From: Tomocerus qinae
Taxonomy: Eukaryota > Arthropoda > Collembola > Entomobryomorpha > Tomoceridae
Direction: 5' to 3'
Assembly (NCBI GenBank): GCA_020055645.1
Contig: CM034548.1
Location: 23,672,201 to 23,736,200, forward strand
Length of the DNA: 64,000 nt
The stretch's first letter is position 1, and each line of letters starts with the position of its first letter. Both the position numbers and the translations under genes were made by a program. Positions 25,301 through 40,100 of the stretch are shown in pieces. The notes beneath the pieces are model-generated. The model saw only the letters and a list, made by a program, of their open reading frames with translations, did no database searches and was not told the origin of the DNA.

Positions 25301-28300
25301 ACGGAGTAAATGTTCAAATAAACTTACTACCAACTACATATAAGTAATAATAATATGAAAAGCATATGAATAAATGATAGCATATGCGATTCCAGTTTTA
25401 TTTCTTGGATTTAGCTCTGCTGAGACGATTTTCGGAAAGATACGTACACAATGAAAAGAAAGAGAAAGTTGGTCATCTATGATGATGATGCTTTCTCCTG
25501 TATAAAGAAAGTCGCACTCATTTCAGTACTATGCTCACAGCAATTAAATCTTATACAATAGAGAACTGGATCGTATGTGGTGTTAAAAGGTGTTGGTGTC
25601 TTTTGAATGTTTTTTAGTCTAATGCAGACCATAAACTTTGCCTGCTCTCATCTATCTCATTCATCTGTATCTATTAATTGTACTTGTACTGTTGTACTGT
25701 GGTCTGCAAGGGACTGCACCAGCTTACTGTTAGTTTAAGTAGCCCCCGTACAGTAGTTATTTGTAGTTCATTAGATGTGGAATCCTGCTTCGTAGATTTG
25801 TATATGGAATGGAAGAAATAATATGTGTCAGTTAATATGTGTGGGAAAACTTTTTGCATGTTCGTTTTTATTCTTTTACATACATTACATTATATCACTC
25901 TGTTCTGCAGCATCTCAATATCAACACATAATATATATACATATTGTACGTATAATACTTTCTGGCTATATTGTCTCAATCTCTATCTACTTAATTGTAA
26001 GCATACAATGTAGTCATGCCTAATTTTCGTACCTGTTTCTCCATTTGTTAGTATAGCTCATATATATTATTAATGTAGTTTGATTGGCTATAGTACCTAA
26101 ACAATAATTATTCTAGGTGCATAATTAATTCAAGTAGATAATTTTTGCAACATCTTCACAAACCCAAAACGGCTCATAATAATTATGCATTTTCTCGTGG
26201 ATGGACAAGGGGAATAATTATCTATGCAAACACACCTCTTTTTAAATCTATTTATTTTTATACAAATTATTAACATCAAAACAATCTGTATATATTGTTT
26301 TAGATCTCTTATATATTGTTTTATCATTGTAACAAACTTAGTTTCTTTTATGTTGTGCATAATTTTTTAATGATCATGAAAATGATCATATGAGTTGAAC
26401 ATTCATTGTTTGATTGTAATTTAAAATATTTCAGCCCTTGTCAAATCCCATATTTATTTCACTGTTGTGCAATTTAGCACGCGTTCGTTGAATCTTAATG
26501 TAGGCATTTGGGCGTTTTGGCTTATACTTTCCTCAATCCGACAAATATTTCTTTACGTACATCTTGTTTGGATATTGTATTGCATGTTTCGTAAGCATAT
26601 TGTAATCATTTGAAACTTTGCATAAAGGTACCATTGCAATGCAGTCAACAACTTGTTCAAAGCTGATAGCTAGAATCAGTTTTATCGATGTTTGTTATAT
26701 TTGACATGCGTAGTTTTTACATCAATATTAATTCCCTTGATGGTAATTATGTCGAAACGATAAATCTTTTGAAATGAGAATGCGAAGAATTAATTACACA
26801 TTATTCTGTTATGTGTTAAACTATTCTGTTTTCCATTCGGTGTTTTCCTTGCCATAATTCGCATTTTTATGTCCTGAAGTCTTTTTGGGATAAATCATGT
26901 ATATGTCGTTTCCAAATCATGACCTGGGATATTTATTACATATTTATGATTGTTTTTGACAATTTCAATTCTATTGTACTCTTATCCTACGAGTAAATTA
27001 ATTTACATAAAAAATTAATAATTTTGGTTGATTTTCCAATGAAATTAATTCAAAGATAGGCTTGTAGTTTACAATTTTATATTACAAATGTTACAAAAGC
27101 TCGTAAGACAAGGGTACCATTTTATATTTGTTATTGTGTGGATATTGTAACTGTCATCAGTTTTGTCGCAGTTGGATAAGTTGTTATTGTGCATTTATGC
27201 TTTGGATTTGATTTCACCACCGTTTGAAAAATTGTAGTCATTATATATATGTACAATATAGCAAGCACGGAGTATGTGTGGCATTCATATTCGTATACCT
27301 GTAAATAATAACTATATAAAGGATGCGCCGACCTGCCGACAATGACTAATAAACATTAGGCCAACTGGACATTTTTCGGAATCATTTTAACATCATGCAG
27401 ATTGTCTCTCAGGGAAGATGAATGGATGAGATGTCTTAATGTATAGCAGCAAACTCTCTATGGGGTAAGTTGAGCTAATAAATATTTTTAACATTTTTCG
27501 TGTCTTTAGAGAATTCCAACTGTTTTGTTTCAGATGTTAATATTTTCATTTGATTCGTTATTTATTATTGTTTGTGAATGTACAAATGCATCAATAAAAA
27601 AAACTATGATTTTTGGTATAAAATATTCTATTTAACTGAAAACATTATCTTGACGATGAGTTACATTACAATCTTGACTAAAATGCGATAATTTAATGGT
27701 AATAAATGAGACACTGAAATAATGTGTTGTTACTCCTATCCCAAAAACTTGTAAATTAACAAGAACATTGCATGATATAGTATTCCTTACATACTTGACT
27801 ATGGCTTTCTAAATAAATAGTTTATCAGCCCCAAAAAATAATTGAAAAGACACTTGCAATAAAAGAAACAGGATAATCAGGAATATTTGGCCTAAGTACA
27901 TGTCCAGTCTATAGAGCATGGATTTGCTATTATTTATAGTGCATTTTTCATACAGATATTAACATACGGGTTTAGTGACTACATTCTAGGTTTTTTTTAA
28001 AACTTCATTAACTGTCTATGTCTTTATTGAAATTTTAAAATATGCTTACTCAATATGGATTGAATATTTTAATGCAATAGGTGTGGTTTAAATTTAAATT
28101 ATTTTTTAAGTCTTGTAAATTTAATATTTGTACTTGCATCTCATATCTCAATGTTAGTAACCTGGCCAATACATATTTAGGTTATGCTATGATGTATCTG
28201 TTTGTAGGTGCCTACTAAATTAACTTGTACGAAAAATTATTCATATCAATAAGGAATTATGTCGCATGATAGTTATCAATAATTTCCTAATGAATCCATT

Positions 28301-29376
28301 TCCATCCATTGAATTATGATGACGGGAAGGTAAATAAATAGTGCATTATTTATCGTATGAAATTTTTAAGATTGATTGGAAAAATGAGCGTTATATCTCA
28401 AATAGTTAGATAGTTACAATACAAACTAGTACAATTTACACAGGACAGGGTGACTTTTATTGCTTGATATTGATTGTTTGTGCGTTTATTACTCTCTAGC
28501 CACCAACAAACCAAAAAGTAAAACGGAAATACAAATAATCTCTCTAAAAGAATGTTCACAATAATGACAGATATTTGGACTTTGATAAAAAAAAATGAAG
28601 TAATTGCAGGTCAATGAATCGAAATCGAATGAAAATTGATTTCTCGTCCTAGAATATTACCCTAGAGCAATAAATAAAATAGTACTTAAAAATATGAGGA
28701 CTATAAGCATTTAAAAGTCTAATAATTAGAAATTTGAATCTTTCTGCCAGCTAAATAATAATGAATTAATTTCTACTAAGTTACTTTTGATACGTTTGAT
28801 TAATTTTTAATTAGTAAGCTATTCGTAATGATGCAGCAATTGCGTATAACTAATTTAAATTCAAAATTGTAGCAGTGTTAGAAGTAAATCCTGGATTCAA
28901 CAAAACATTTCACTATTTATTGCTAATGACTTTGTTAGTTTTAAATGGTGTCTTAAAACACTTTTAGGATGTTGATTTTTTGCTTTGTACTTAATTATTA
29001 TAATGATTTTATAAATTTATAGTTGTGCAAATATGCCTTATAGGACTTTGCTAAGCATTTCTCCTAGTGATAAATATAATCCATCTGATTTAAATGTTAA
29101 AAATTTTATACAATAAAGATATTGTCCATTCACAATTTTCATCAATTTTCAGTGTGCTTATTTATTTTGTGAAATTAACACGGCATTTGCAATCTTGAAT
29201 TCATTAGCGCTTATAGTCAACCACCTACAGGCATCAGATCAATAAAAAGGGCTAGACAAACCGAAAAGCTGTAATGAATCGATTTAATATCCCATCAAAG
29301 GCTATGTATGGTTGTTAAATCTTGTTCCAAGGCATTTTTACTACTTGTGATATAAATTATGATTAACAACCGTAAA

Positions 29377-29568
29377 TCAGTAAAAACGTTGAGACATTGC
29401 CTGAAAATAGTTAAAAATATGTTGAAGACGTGCTAATGTGCGATGAAGAGTGGAATTTCGAATTTCCAACTTCCTTGCCATAGAAAATACGGAAACGTAG
29501 CGAATAATGTTTAGTTGACTGAAATCGTACATGGCTGAAACGTGTTTAGACGCCAAAGACCACCTCAA
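29377..29568 (-). pseudogene. Decayed transposase fragment, Tc1/mariner or IS630-like helix-turn-helix
   Basis: The translated minus strand contains MARKLEIRNSTLHRTLARLQ, which has the spacing of the DNA-binding helix-turn-helix in mariner/IS630-like transposases (small residue, Arg-x-Leu-x-Ile, then Ser-Thr-x-His-Arg-x-Leu). Residues after it (FNYFQAMSQRF) correspond to the family's aromatic-Tyr/Phe then Gln-Leu-Thr-Gln-like segment. Only this roughly 60-residue piece is recognisable. No DDE/D catalytic domain follows downstream on the minus strand, there are stops on both sides, and I see no terminal inverted repeats. It is therefore a broken remnant. The identification rests on motif pattern only and could be chance. 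Confidence 0.4.
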
Positions 29569-32500
29569 TCAGTTTTTCCTTCAGACAGTTATGAAATGGT
29601 AAGTGAAGCAGGCAGGAAAAATGGGAAATTGGCAAAGAATAGAAAATTCTTGTGATTCTTCATGGGTTCTGCGTATATGTAACATACGTCAATGCATGTC
29701 ATAGTGTAATATAATGAGTATTTGAACAGAGTATAATTCAGCTATTCGACACCTGGTCTCCTCATGTTGCCGTATTGCATGACATGAAAATAAATCTAAT
29801 CTTTTTGGCAAGGTGGTTTAAGAAGGTACCTATACCGCTTTACATGCAATAAAATTGAAACTAGAGAATTATGATATCACACAAAATAAGAATTTTTATC
29901 TCCCTATTACGCAATATAACTGCAGAATTATGGAAAAATATGTTGGTTGAAACCATCTTGAGATTTACGTGATTTATATTTATTTAAATATTAAACTGTA
30001 TTATTATTTCATATCTTGGACATATAAACGGTTGCCCTCGATTGCCTATTCATGTTTATCTTCAATTTCGCTTCTTACATGACCTTTTGAAAAGTCTTTT
30101 GGCTTCAGGATAATTTGAGAATTTTATTGTGCTCTACAGATGCATTGTGCTATAGTAAAGGAATAAAGAGACCTTTTACTTCAGGTAAAACCGAAACCCC
30201 TAGACAAGGCTCTGTCACGCTATATCAGTATTACAATATTTAGCTTTCATAAAATGAGTTCATCGGATGTTGTGCTGGTTGGTCGGTTGTTATGCTAGCT
30301 CTCTTGTGTTCGGTTCCGTCTGGTAGTTAGGTCCTCTCTGTCCTCTGCTTCATTTTGTTCCCACATTTCCCTTCTTTCCTCAATTTAAAACCTACCTACA
30401 CAATACAATACAGCACAGGTACTCCCAGCAACCAACCGACCTACTACCAATTTAAATTCGTTTTGGGACCATACTACTATGAATATTCACTGCATTCAAT
30501 AGCTAACAAACAACAAAGAGTAGGTAGCTTTCCAAAATAGCTGCAATATCAACATGAATTCTCATTTCACTGCTCCAGAATTACTAACTATACGCATTGT
30601 AATACTACTCCACCACTACAATACGATGATAAACCCTACTACATCCTACTTTACTTGGGAAAGCATAGTATAAAACACAAAAGCCCGTCATGTACCGTAT
30701 TTTCTCTTACATCACTATCACACTATGAAATAAACTCCCAGCATAATATGACAATGCAGAAAATATTGATATATTCCTCGTGATATCATTTCATGGAAAT
30801 TATAGTTAGAAATTACATAGAAAAATATTTTAACTTATAATGTTCTACTTACAAGTTCAAAATCTTTGAAAATATTTTGAGGAGTTGATGAATTGTTCAA
30901 TTTTTTAAATTTTGATTGGCAAGTGGAAATTATTCAGCTTGTAAAAATGTTTTATTAGGAATTAGAAATGGATTTTTGAATAAAAAAATCCTGAAAAGCA
31001 TTGAGGACAATGGTTATTTCAAGAATAGGTTTCATTGACGTGGAAAATTTAAACTAATACGGTATTCATAATTAAGCGGAGACTATTTTGTAATTTAGTT
31101 TGTGGAGAACTTTGCTTTTCCATCTATGTTTCATTTAATATTATAATTTATAGGATGAATAAATGGGTAAATGCCATTATCTCCTATTGTGCTGGATAAA
31201 TGTAGAATGTAGACGGCAGCTGTAATTCCTGAGTAGGTAGAGTTTTTGCTGTATACTTAAGCGGGAGAGTGTCTTCTGTTAGATCTGTTGAGCTGGAAAC
31301 TTGATAGGCAAGAAGATGAAGAAAGACTACCCACCCCAGGATGTACAGTGTTAATTTTACACGCACCTTTTCTACAAAAGAGCGGTACCGAAAAACAAGG
31401 ATGGTTATAGTTATCCACTAAAGCAAAGCAATCTATTAATATTTCATATAAAAAGACCTTAACTAAAACCTTATTATTTGTACATGGAACTATAGGTATG
31501 GTAAGATTAAAGGGAGTGTAGTAGAGAGCTATTTGTATGCTGACTGGATTTGTAATGTTTTTATACTATGCCATTATTATTTTCTGACGAGATCCATACA
31601 GAAATGCACCATAAAAATATGGAACATTCATGAATGTACCTAAAGGAAAGATACAATGGCAAAATAAATTAAAATACAATTCGCGAGCAAATAATGCAAA
31701 GGCCATGTAGACCTGGTTGTTTATCACTTTAAAATGCCAGAGCAGATAGATAACAGTCAGCTCGTACCTTTGCAAATATTTAGTTACAAGGGGAGAGAAT
31801 CTAATTGGAAGCTTTTTAGCAGGTAGATACCATACAATGTAATATTATGAGAGTACGTTGTGCTAAGTTACTTTGTATCAACTCACACAGTGCAACAATA
31901 ATGCAATCTGCCTGCACATTACGTGGGTACTCCACTCTTCCCGACGAACAGAGCGTCAACGGACAATGGATGATTGAAGAGGAGTCCATGGCCTTTTGTT
32001 TTGCAGTTGGAAGCTAAATATTACTTTACACTATAATATATTACGTCTTGCATCAATAAAAATTAATGTGACATTCTATTTGATAATTGACCATTTTAAC
32101 AAAATTGATTGTATCTAACTAAATAGACAACCCACAACAATAAAGGATAATGTACATGTAAATAATTTTGTTTGTCCTGTTTTATAGCACATTGTAGATT
32201 CAATATGTTTTAAGTACACAATTTTACAGGAAAGTAATAAGGTACCATAAAAGTACTCAATTAAACAATTTTAATTACATTTTATGCATTAAAACACACT
32301 GTGCATGAAATTTTACAATTAATATAATCATATTGTCATTTGTTGTTTGACATACCGTTTTTCTTTGTACATAAAATGTTTGACAAATCGTAGGTGTATC
32401 TAAAATATATAATTAAACTGTCGTTGTCACACAGAATGTGGTAGGACATGGCATGACAACAATGACAAAGTTATTACAATTGTAGACATCTTACTTGTTT

Positions 32501-34122
32501 TAACCTCTAAGAAAAATATTTTACAGGGATTCTTTTGTAATAAAACGCTTCTACTACATTGACAGTAAAATGCATAGGAAAATCTGTCATTTCCTTCCAT
32601 TTTCAATATATTTTTCAAAACAGAGAGTGAAATTAAAAGACAAAGGCATTGTATGATATTTGTAGTGAGGAGGAGAGTGTGTGGGCGACTATGAGATACT
32701 GTAACATAATTTTCGGTCTCTGTTGGTTAGTCAGGTAACATAAATAAGATATGTTTAAATCTGCAAGTTTCTACTGCATCATTTCGCTGACTGAGTCGAG
32801 ATTTTTGATCAGGGATAACTGCCTTGTTGAACAGTAGTTCGTAAAGTATCTACACATACATACGTATAGGTAATATTATGTACATACGAAATGTAAGGAT
32901 ACGGAGAGAGAGGTAGTCGAGGAGAGGTAGTAGGGAATGTGTTTAGTGAAGTCAGTCAGTTCACTTCAGTTCAGTTCAGTGTACGAGGAGGTTTCAACCT
33001 TACAGTCTGTTTGACTCACACAATCAGTCAGTGCATTTGTAACACTAGAACCAGATATATCGTGTGTTTGTGTTTTCCTGTGTCTGTAAAATGTAAAATA
33101 AAGCAAAAAAAGTACACTCACAACTCTATGTACTCCAATTTATTTTATTTTGGTGTCTATTCCTTTAGATTGTGTTTATATAATTTTATGTATTATGATC
33201 TGATTAGTATATATACGTGTATTCTTCTCTCTCTAACAAATCTAAAATTCTGCCCAGCGGCACTTATTAGTTGTTACCATCTCTACTCTATAATTCTAAT
33301 CATTATTATAAGAGATTCATTAACTATAACAACTCCGATATAGTCAAATTCAGTTCCTTTTTTATGTAACTCGTATTTATAGATAGCTTGTTACATTTAC
33401 AACTCTATATACACATCCTGTACAGGATATCACAATAACTTATTTAAACTAACGATGAGTAAGGACAAGGACACTATTAAAGAGCTAGCTTTAACGTCTA
33501 TATCGTCATTCGGCTCATTGACCATTTAATTCACACGCTATAACATTTATATTATGCGTACACATACTCTCAATTTTATGCTAAGTAGTTCCGTCAATAT
33601 TTCTTGTATACACACACGTTACATAATCTGTTTATTTATACTTTTATAATTTGCTATTTAAATTTTGACAGTTCAACTTTTGTTTTTATTCATCAACAAA
33701 TCACAGAACTGAAATGAACTGAGTATTTTTTTTGGAAATTTATCATTTTAATTCTTTCTAATTAAATTCTGAATATAAATCATAGTTTTAAGTTAGGAAC
33801 AGAAAATTGTTTTGAATATTGTTAATAGAGAGAGGGTGTGGATTTTCATTCACGCTATAAATACATCAACTAATAAGTTTTCGGTTTTCAATTTTAGTAC
33901 AGTGATTGCACGAGTGCTGTTGGATCTTGGATCTATATAGGAATATTATTTCTGTATACGAAGTATAGACTTAAATATATGCATGCGGTCTCTGGTTACG
34001 TCATCGTTCCTCTGTTACTAATACAGTGATTTTCCTTCTAACTTTAATTGTTACAATTAAATAGTGTATTGTGTCCATATCTATATTACACAATTTGTCC
34101 ATTTTGGAACTCTAATCTGCAG
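29569..34122. other. Gene-poor AT-rich stretch
   Basis: No recognisable gene on either strand. The 134-codon open frame at 32939-33343 begins without an ATG and has low-complexity, AT-driven composition. The frame at 31184-31366 (-) resembles a secreted peptide but has only a GTG start and is discussed among rejected items. A short CAGTT-type simple repeat lies near 32952-32978. Confidence 0.5.
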
Positions 34123-34176
34123 TAAAATCCAATAACAATGGTAGACTGTACAGCCTGCTCAAAACCAAATATAAAG
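34123..34176 (+). other. Candidate short first coding exon of an unidentified gene (or a distant alternative coronin start)
   Basis: An acceptor-like TCTAATCTGCAG precedes this segment and a donor GTAGGT follows it. Between them an ATG in good context (AACAATGG, at 34138) opens 13 codons, MVDCTACSKPNIK, ending in phase 0. The Cys-x-x-Cys spacing is unusual for random AT-rich sequence. I do not recognise the peptide. The phase would fit coronin exon 2 at 46042, but that is 12 kb away and coronin has a nearer candidate. Confidence is low. Confidence 0.22.
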
Positions 34177-37100
34177 GTAGGTAATTAATTTCTAGTACAA
34201 TTAAACGTGTTTATTTTTTGTTGATTATTTTTTTATGATTCTAACAATAAACTAAGCTATTTATACATTTGTGCACAAGTTTTGTACGCTATAAGAGTTT
34301 TCAGTATCCCTGTGCAAGTTCTTCCTTTCTGTGAATTATATATAGCTAATCTTTAAATAGTGTATCTTTATTTTGACGCTGTGAAAATTGCAGATGTGCA
34401 GTTTTGCATTCCAGGAAATAAACATCTCTGCAATAAAAAGTCTGAATCCGCCTTTTCTTTTCTCTATAGTTTTGATTGTCATTTGTCTAAGAAATACAAT
34501 GATAAGAGTCATTCATAAACACAGATGGGATGTTATAGAAATAGATTCCTACAAACTTAATCTTTCATCTTTGGCTTCCAAGAACGTATATATTGCCAAT
34601 TACAATTTTTACAATGTACTTCCCATTCCTATATAGACCTAGGTGGTCTTTTCATATTATTATTTCACCGTATTTCTCCCGGTATTGAAACGAATATTAA
34701 GTTCAACCAAAGATTTATAAACAGGATATTGTTAGCGCATTCCACTTTCCACTTCTCCTTATAGACGTACATATAAAATTACCATATCAATTTCCTGAAA
34801 TCGATATGATATACTTATTTCAAATTACACTTGTAAATGTTTCTGCCTTGTGTATGTAAAATCCGTTGACTCATAGATAGCTGATCACTTACATACAGAT
34901 GTAGCAAAAAAATCTATATAGGATAAAGAAAATAGTACAAGGCATGGCTTTGAAGATGGGATGGAGCCTTGGTAAAACTGTTCATAGTATTTTTAATGTT
35001 GATGCAGTGTCCATGTATTATTGGCTAATGTGAAGTTTACCGTTTGATATAAAAGGCATCCCATTAAAAATGACTGGTCAGCATGTCAGAATCGAATTAA
35101 ACGTAAAGCGATATCGTAATTTATTATTGATAGCAATAACTTTGACAAACCATTAGCCTTGTCCTTGAGTCCTTTTATCGTACGTCACTGTACTATACAG
35201 TGTTGGGTTTAAATGGACATTTTATGTGTACATCTGCACTTTATTGGTACAATGTGATACACAGAGTAAAATGGACCCATATGCTAAAAGGCAATTAACT
35301 TTGATTTAGAAACTTATTACTAGCTTTTGTCTATACATATAAATATAATAATAGACAGTGTATACATATACGTCACTAGATTTTGAGAATCGAATGATTT
35401 CCATTTAACGCATTTGTCTTTCTCCATGCATTACACACATGAAATCTTTGTAACAGTCTTCCGCTGAGAACGAAAGGATGATCTGCAGATTATGTGAGGC
35501 TTTACGACGCGTTATCTTGGTAATAGCCAAATCAAATACCATTAGGTTTACAGATAAATAAATTATATACCTTGCTTAACTTATAAACTTCTCCCTAGGA
35601 CATTTATTATTTTACTATGCATACTAAAAATTGATTGTTTGCCTTTCCTTACTATCAGTTAGCATGTTAATACTAATACCCCAACATATTCAAACGCTTA
35701 TATTAAATTTGACATCAATATTAATTTTGAAGGTCTCTGTCGGTGACTGTGCAGATTCTGACTCAGATAATGCAAATAAAGTAATTGCTAATGAAAAATG
35801 TGAGAAGACATAAATAAACCATGAGATACAAAAAGATAAGGCGAGAAGCTGATTTATTACTAAATGCAACACGATCATATTTACCATGTTGAAAACCATT
35901 CATTTTTATGGAATGATGTGCAAACAGGATGGGAATCTTGTATCAAAATGAATTATGCTACCCAAAGATTCACTTTTCTTGCAAAAATTCATTTTTACAA
36001 ACACACGAAATGTTGTGGTCAACAAAATCGTGTGTATAGAAATAATCTAAGCTGTTAAAGCTTATTTGTAGAATCTATTAGAACGCCAATCTACTTAACA
36101 ATTTCGTAGTTTATTTATTCATTGAGCGAATGAATGATTCTACTATGTGACACAGATACTAAATTAGCGAAATTGCTATAATAGAAAATGTGCACATTGG
36201 CACTAATGGAATTATTGTATGGGTATTAACATAGATACCACGCGTATGCACTTATAGTATGCACAATTTGCTTATTGCTTTCATACCATTAACATAACTC
36301 AGATGTATACACTAAACACAGTCGTCTATAGTTTACAGTGGCTATGGCCATTTCCTTTCATCCTTGTAAAAGTCACAATAAATAGCTGTTCCGATTCTCT
36401 CCTTATTTATCATCTTCTGTCATGTAGTCAGCATCAATAGGCAAAATCTTTATTTTGGCCTTTTATTTAACAACATGGAAATATAAATATCTAAAGCTGT
36501 CACTTGCAATGTTTCAATGACAACTACAATTACAAACTTGTATTACAAACGGAAACCTACTTCAACATTGTTACATGGTTTGTAAATAAGATAAAACTGT
36601 TGTGTTTATGTAATGTTAGTTACTAGAAATAAAAGATTAGGAATTGCATTCTGTTTCAGCTTTTAAATAGGAAATTTCCGCCGGTAATTATATAGCTTCC
36701 TTAAAATGGATTCTAGTGCGAGCTAAAATGACTCGGTTTATGTACTTTGTAATGTGGGGAAACCGAGATGCGTTTTTAACTAGATTACTTTACTCTACAA
36801 GCCAAAGAATATTTGGCGTGTAAATTCGGAAACACTAATAGGATTTTTAATCTAAATTAAATCTTAATTGCATTCAATCAGTCGTTTTAAACAAGTTTAA
36901 TTTTATTTTTATGTGGATTTTACAGCAAAAGTGAAATATGTAAGATTATGTAGTATTGTAATTGTAATAGTACCTAAATTTTTGTAATGTTTGATAATTG
37001 TAATAGTCTTTGGTGATTTGGAGCTCCTGTAACGATTTTATTACTTAAAAACCAGTAGCGGCATGCTTTTAATTAATGCCAAATGCACTGCCGTGCTTGG

Positions 37101-40100
37101 TAATTGTTATACCACTGTCTTTGCATGTCGACTATCTTGCTACTTGATTCAGTACTCGCAGAGGATTGTAAATGTGTTGTTGGGCAGGCGGTTGCAGTAG
37201 GTTAAATATAATATTAAAAAACGATATTATAAACTGTATCTTTAGTTTAGGTAGTCGATGTATGGCCACTCTTGATTCTGCCTACAAAAGATGCTTGTCT
37301 ACGCTTTCCTTATCATTCTCACGCGAATCGGTCTGCATGGTTGTTGCACTTCGCACTTTCATTTGGACCATTTACAACTTTTCCATTAGAAATTCACATC
37401 GCTCTTATGGTTTAGATCAACTTGAAAGACTAACTCAATCAGCTTAGCACAAACAGTGCACTAAAGGATTCATAATACAGTAGAACTTCTTTGCAAGGCC
37501 AAAACAATTCTTCATTTCCTTCAATCTATCCTCATTTAAGACTGTCCTACATGCATTTTGTAATTGTCAAAAAACTTGGTATTTAATTAACTTTTTTATT
37601 TTAGAAATTAGTATCAAATTAATTTCAATAATTCTCCCAAAATACTAAAAGATGTTTTAAAATTCTCAAGTAAATAGTCCAATGAGTAAGTTGAGAAGAA
37701 AAGTTGAAAAGAGATTGAACGTAACCTTTGGTTGTAAACAAATGCCGTCATAACGAAAGTTTGCTGTAGTTTAATACACTTACTTGACTGCTGATCTATA
37801 ATACCTCCTTACCGTTTGCGTTTCCTTTGCCTATTGTGTTTTTTCAAGCATCATAAATTAAATCATGTACATAATTATTTAGTTCTTTAGACCGCTAAGA
37901 AGTAATTTAAATATAAGTAAGTGTATACTACAATGTTCTAGGTTAGCACAAAGCTCGAGGTCACGCTAGTTATAATTTCATCGCTAAACAAAGAAGAAAA
38001 TAGCATACTAATTTCTGTGGTGAAATACAAGCAATATAACAAACATGCTATGAATGTAAGAAACCAACTCAGTCTTAAGATAACTTATCAATTTAAATCT
38101 CCGTTTGTATCAGGATGCTTGTTGTATCTCTTAGATATCAGATAATGCTATATAGACCCTTTGTAATTTTATCATCAAGTTCTATTTTAATACAATCTTA
38201 TACTATGAAGATGCGCAGTTAAAAAAAGTCAACCGCCTACAGGAAATTTTACTCACTATTTAATGTCTAATGATTTCGAATAAAGTTTGATCTATGGAAT
38301 TTAGTGCTACCGAATCGATTTATCAGTAATAATTTTTACCGAGACTTGTTTATAGTAAATGCCAACTTTATCTTATATGGAATGTATACAGTCATGAATT
38401 TAATAGATTTTACTTTATCATCAGAATTTTATATACAAAGTCTAAATGCAAGATTTATGTATTTCCTTTTGTTCCAGATTTTCTTATTTTATGATAATCA
38501 GCATTGTTTCATTTGGATGAGTAGTGTAGACAATTTATCAATAAAAATGCATAACAAGTAAATGATCATATAATAGGTAACATCTTATCAGAAGTGTAAT
38601 ACAGGATGTCTCATTTGAAGTGACTTAAATGTGGATTAGTTAAATGCAGATGTTTTCCAAGTGTGTATGTTGATTTTTAATCTTTGTACGGTGTTCATTA
38701 ACCTCGGTAGATGTAGGAGTACTATAAGATTGTTGGAATAGGTAAATGGATTCTCTTGTAACATTTGAGTAAAAATCGTTGATAAAGCTCCAGGAAATAG
38801 TGTAAGGATATAAATTGATATAGCGTAGGTGAAGGAAAAAGTCGACAAATCTCATGACATAAATTAACATGTAGTTGTGATAAGAGGATTATAAGTTATA
38901 AGTACCTTGGTGAGGTTTATCGATAAGAAAGGCGAGTTGCACTTATGAAAGCTCAGCTACTTGTTTTGTATGGGCAATTTGTACTTGTGCAGAGAGCAAT
39001 GTAGTAGAATAGTATTATTATTAGAAGGGGAATTATTGCAAGGTAGATAGACAGAGGCAGAATCCGTATAGGCTATTTGCAAAAGGTCAGGTTGAAGATA
39101 ACAATGTTAGCAGGCAATAGAAATGTTACAATTTGCTCTGGCCATTGTTAGTCAGTACATCGGCGAGACGGTGAGAGTGATGTAGTAATAGAAGGAATGT
39201 TCTGAACTATAAATGTTTAATGATGTATTATTGGAGTAGCTTTTGGTTTGGCTTAGTACCATAACGGTACTAGGCACACTACTAGTAGACTGCAAACATA
39301 CCAACTACCATGACTTACCTTTTCAAAATAGGAAGATTGTTATATTCCACATGTAGCTACACAAGAACTACCTTTTAATAAGGATGATTGTAGTCAGAGA
39401 TTATACGTGTTTATGTAGGCATAATATTACACCTGAACTATAACATACAAATTAGTAGGTACTACTTCTATTCTGCTGTAGGTATATTTTTATGTCTGTG
39501 GCTACCTTTCTGCTGATCTATCAAATAGGTTTAACCCGTCTGGAGAGAGTTTTTCATATCAAATACCTACAGCTACAACCAATTTTGTTCTTCTCTGTTA
39601 GATTAGTTAGATTACACCCATTTTGCAATGCTCACTGTCTATCTGCATTACCTAACTGTACCTATCTATCTATTTCACGCTATAGTACTACTACATACTA
39701 GTACTCGTAACTAATCGAAACTTTAACTTATAGGCAAAAACTATTTTTATGTTGCGCTGCTAGTCTTTTATATCAGTTTACACAAAAACAAGTTTATTAA
39801 TGACCCTATTAGCAATTAATTTTATACGTAATAGTTCATTAACGATTATGGGCACAAACTATTGGGAGATTTCCAACTATTTATCAAATTGGAGTACTTT
39901 TTTAATTACCTATGGTAATTAGTTCATTAGATAACTACAGAACTTCTATCTCGTTCTGTCCACCATAATTCAAGATAGCAGACCTTGGTTAAATGTGCAG
40001 TTGTAGTTATGCCATAGCGCAGTATAATATTATGAACGTTACCGTATATTCATTGTCATTGTCAAGCTACTTATTATAAATAGAATATATAATATAGTAA

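Larger units (their letters stand above)
10891..29376. other. Musashi 3' UTR grading into a gene-poor, microsatellite-rich region
   Basis: The first part should be the musashi 3' UTR, whose end cannot be fixed. I find no exon with recognisable protein similarity on either strand. Short open frames (for example 17704-17919 on + and 15560-15817 on -) lack known motifs and splice context. The region holds simple repeats built on TAC, TACT, TA and GT, several noted separately. A long noncoding transcript or unrecognised short exons cannot be excluded. Confidence 0.55.

Noticed and set aside
31184-31366. Minus-strand frame resembling a secreted peptide with a hydrophobic leader (YILGWVVFLHLLAYQ).
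   Set aside because: It starts at GTG, no ATG occurs before the upstream stop, and no cleavage motifs or splice partner support a neuropeptide gene.
32939-33343. 134-codon plus-strand open frame, one of the longest in the gene-poor region.
   Set aside because: It lacks an ATG at its start, has low-complexity AT-driven composition and shows no recognisable domain.
35001-35054. Further exon joining the chromo-shadow-like piece at 34922-34971 to TGTCCATGTATTATTGG.
   Set aside because: The implied intron would be only 36 nt, and the joined peptide does not continue the chromo shadow domain.
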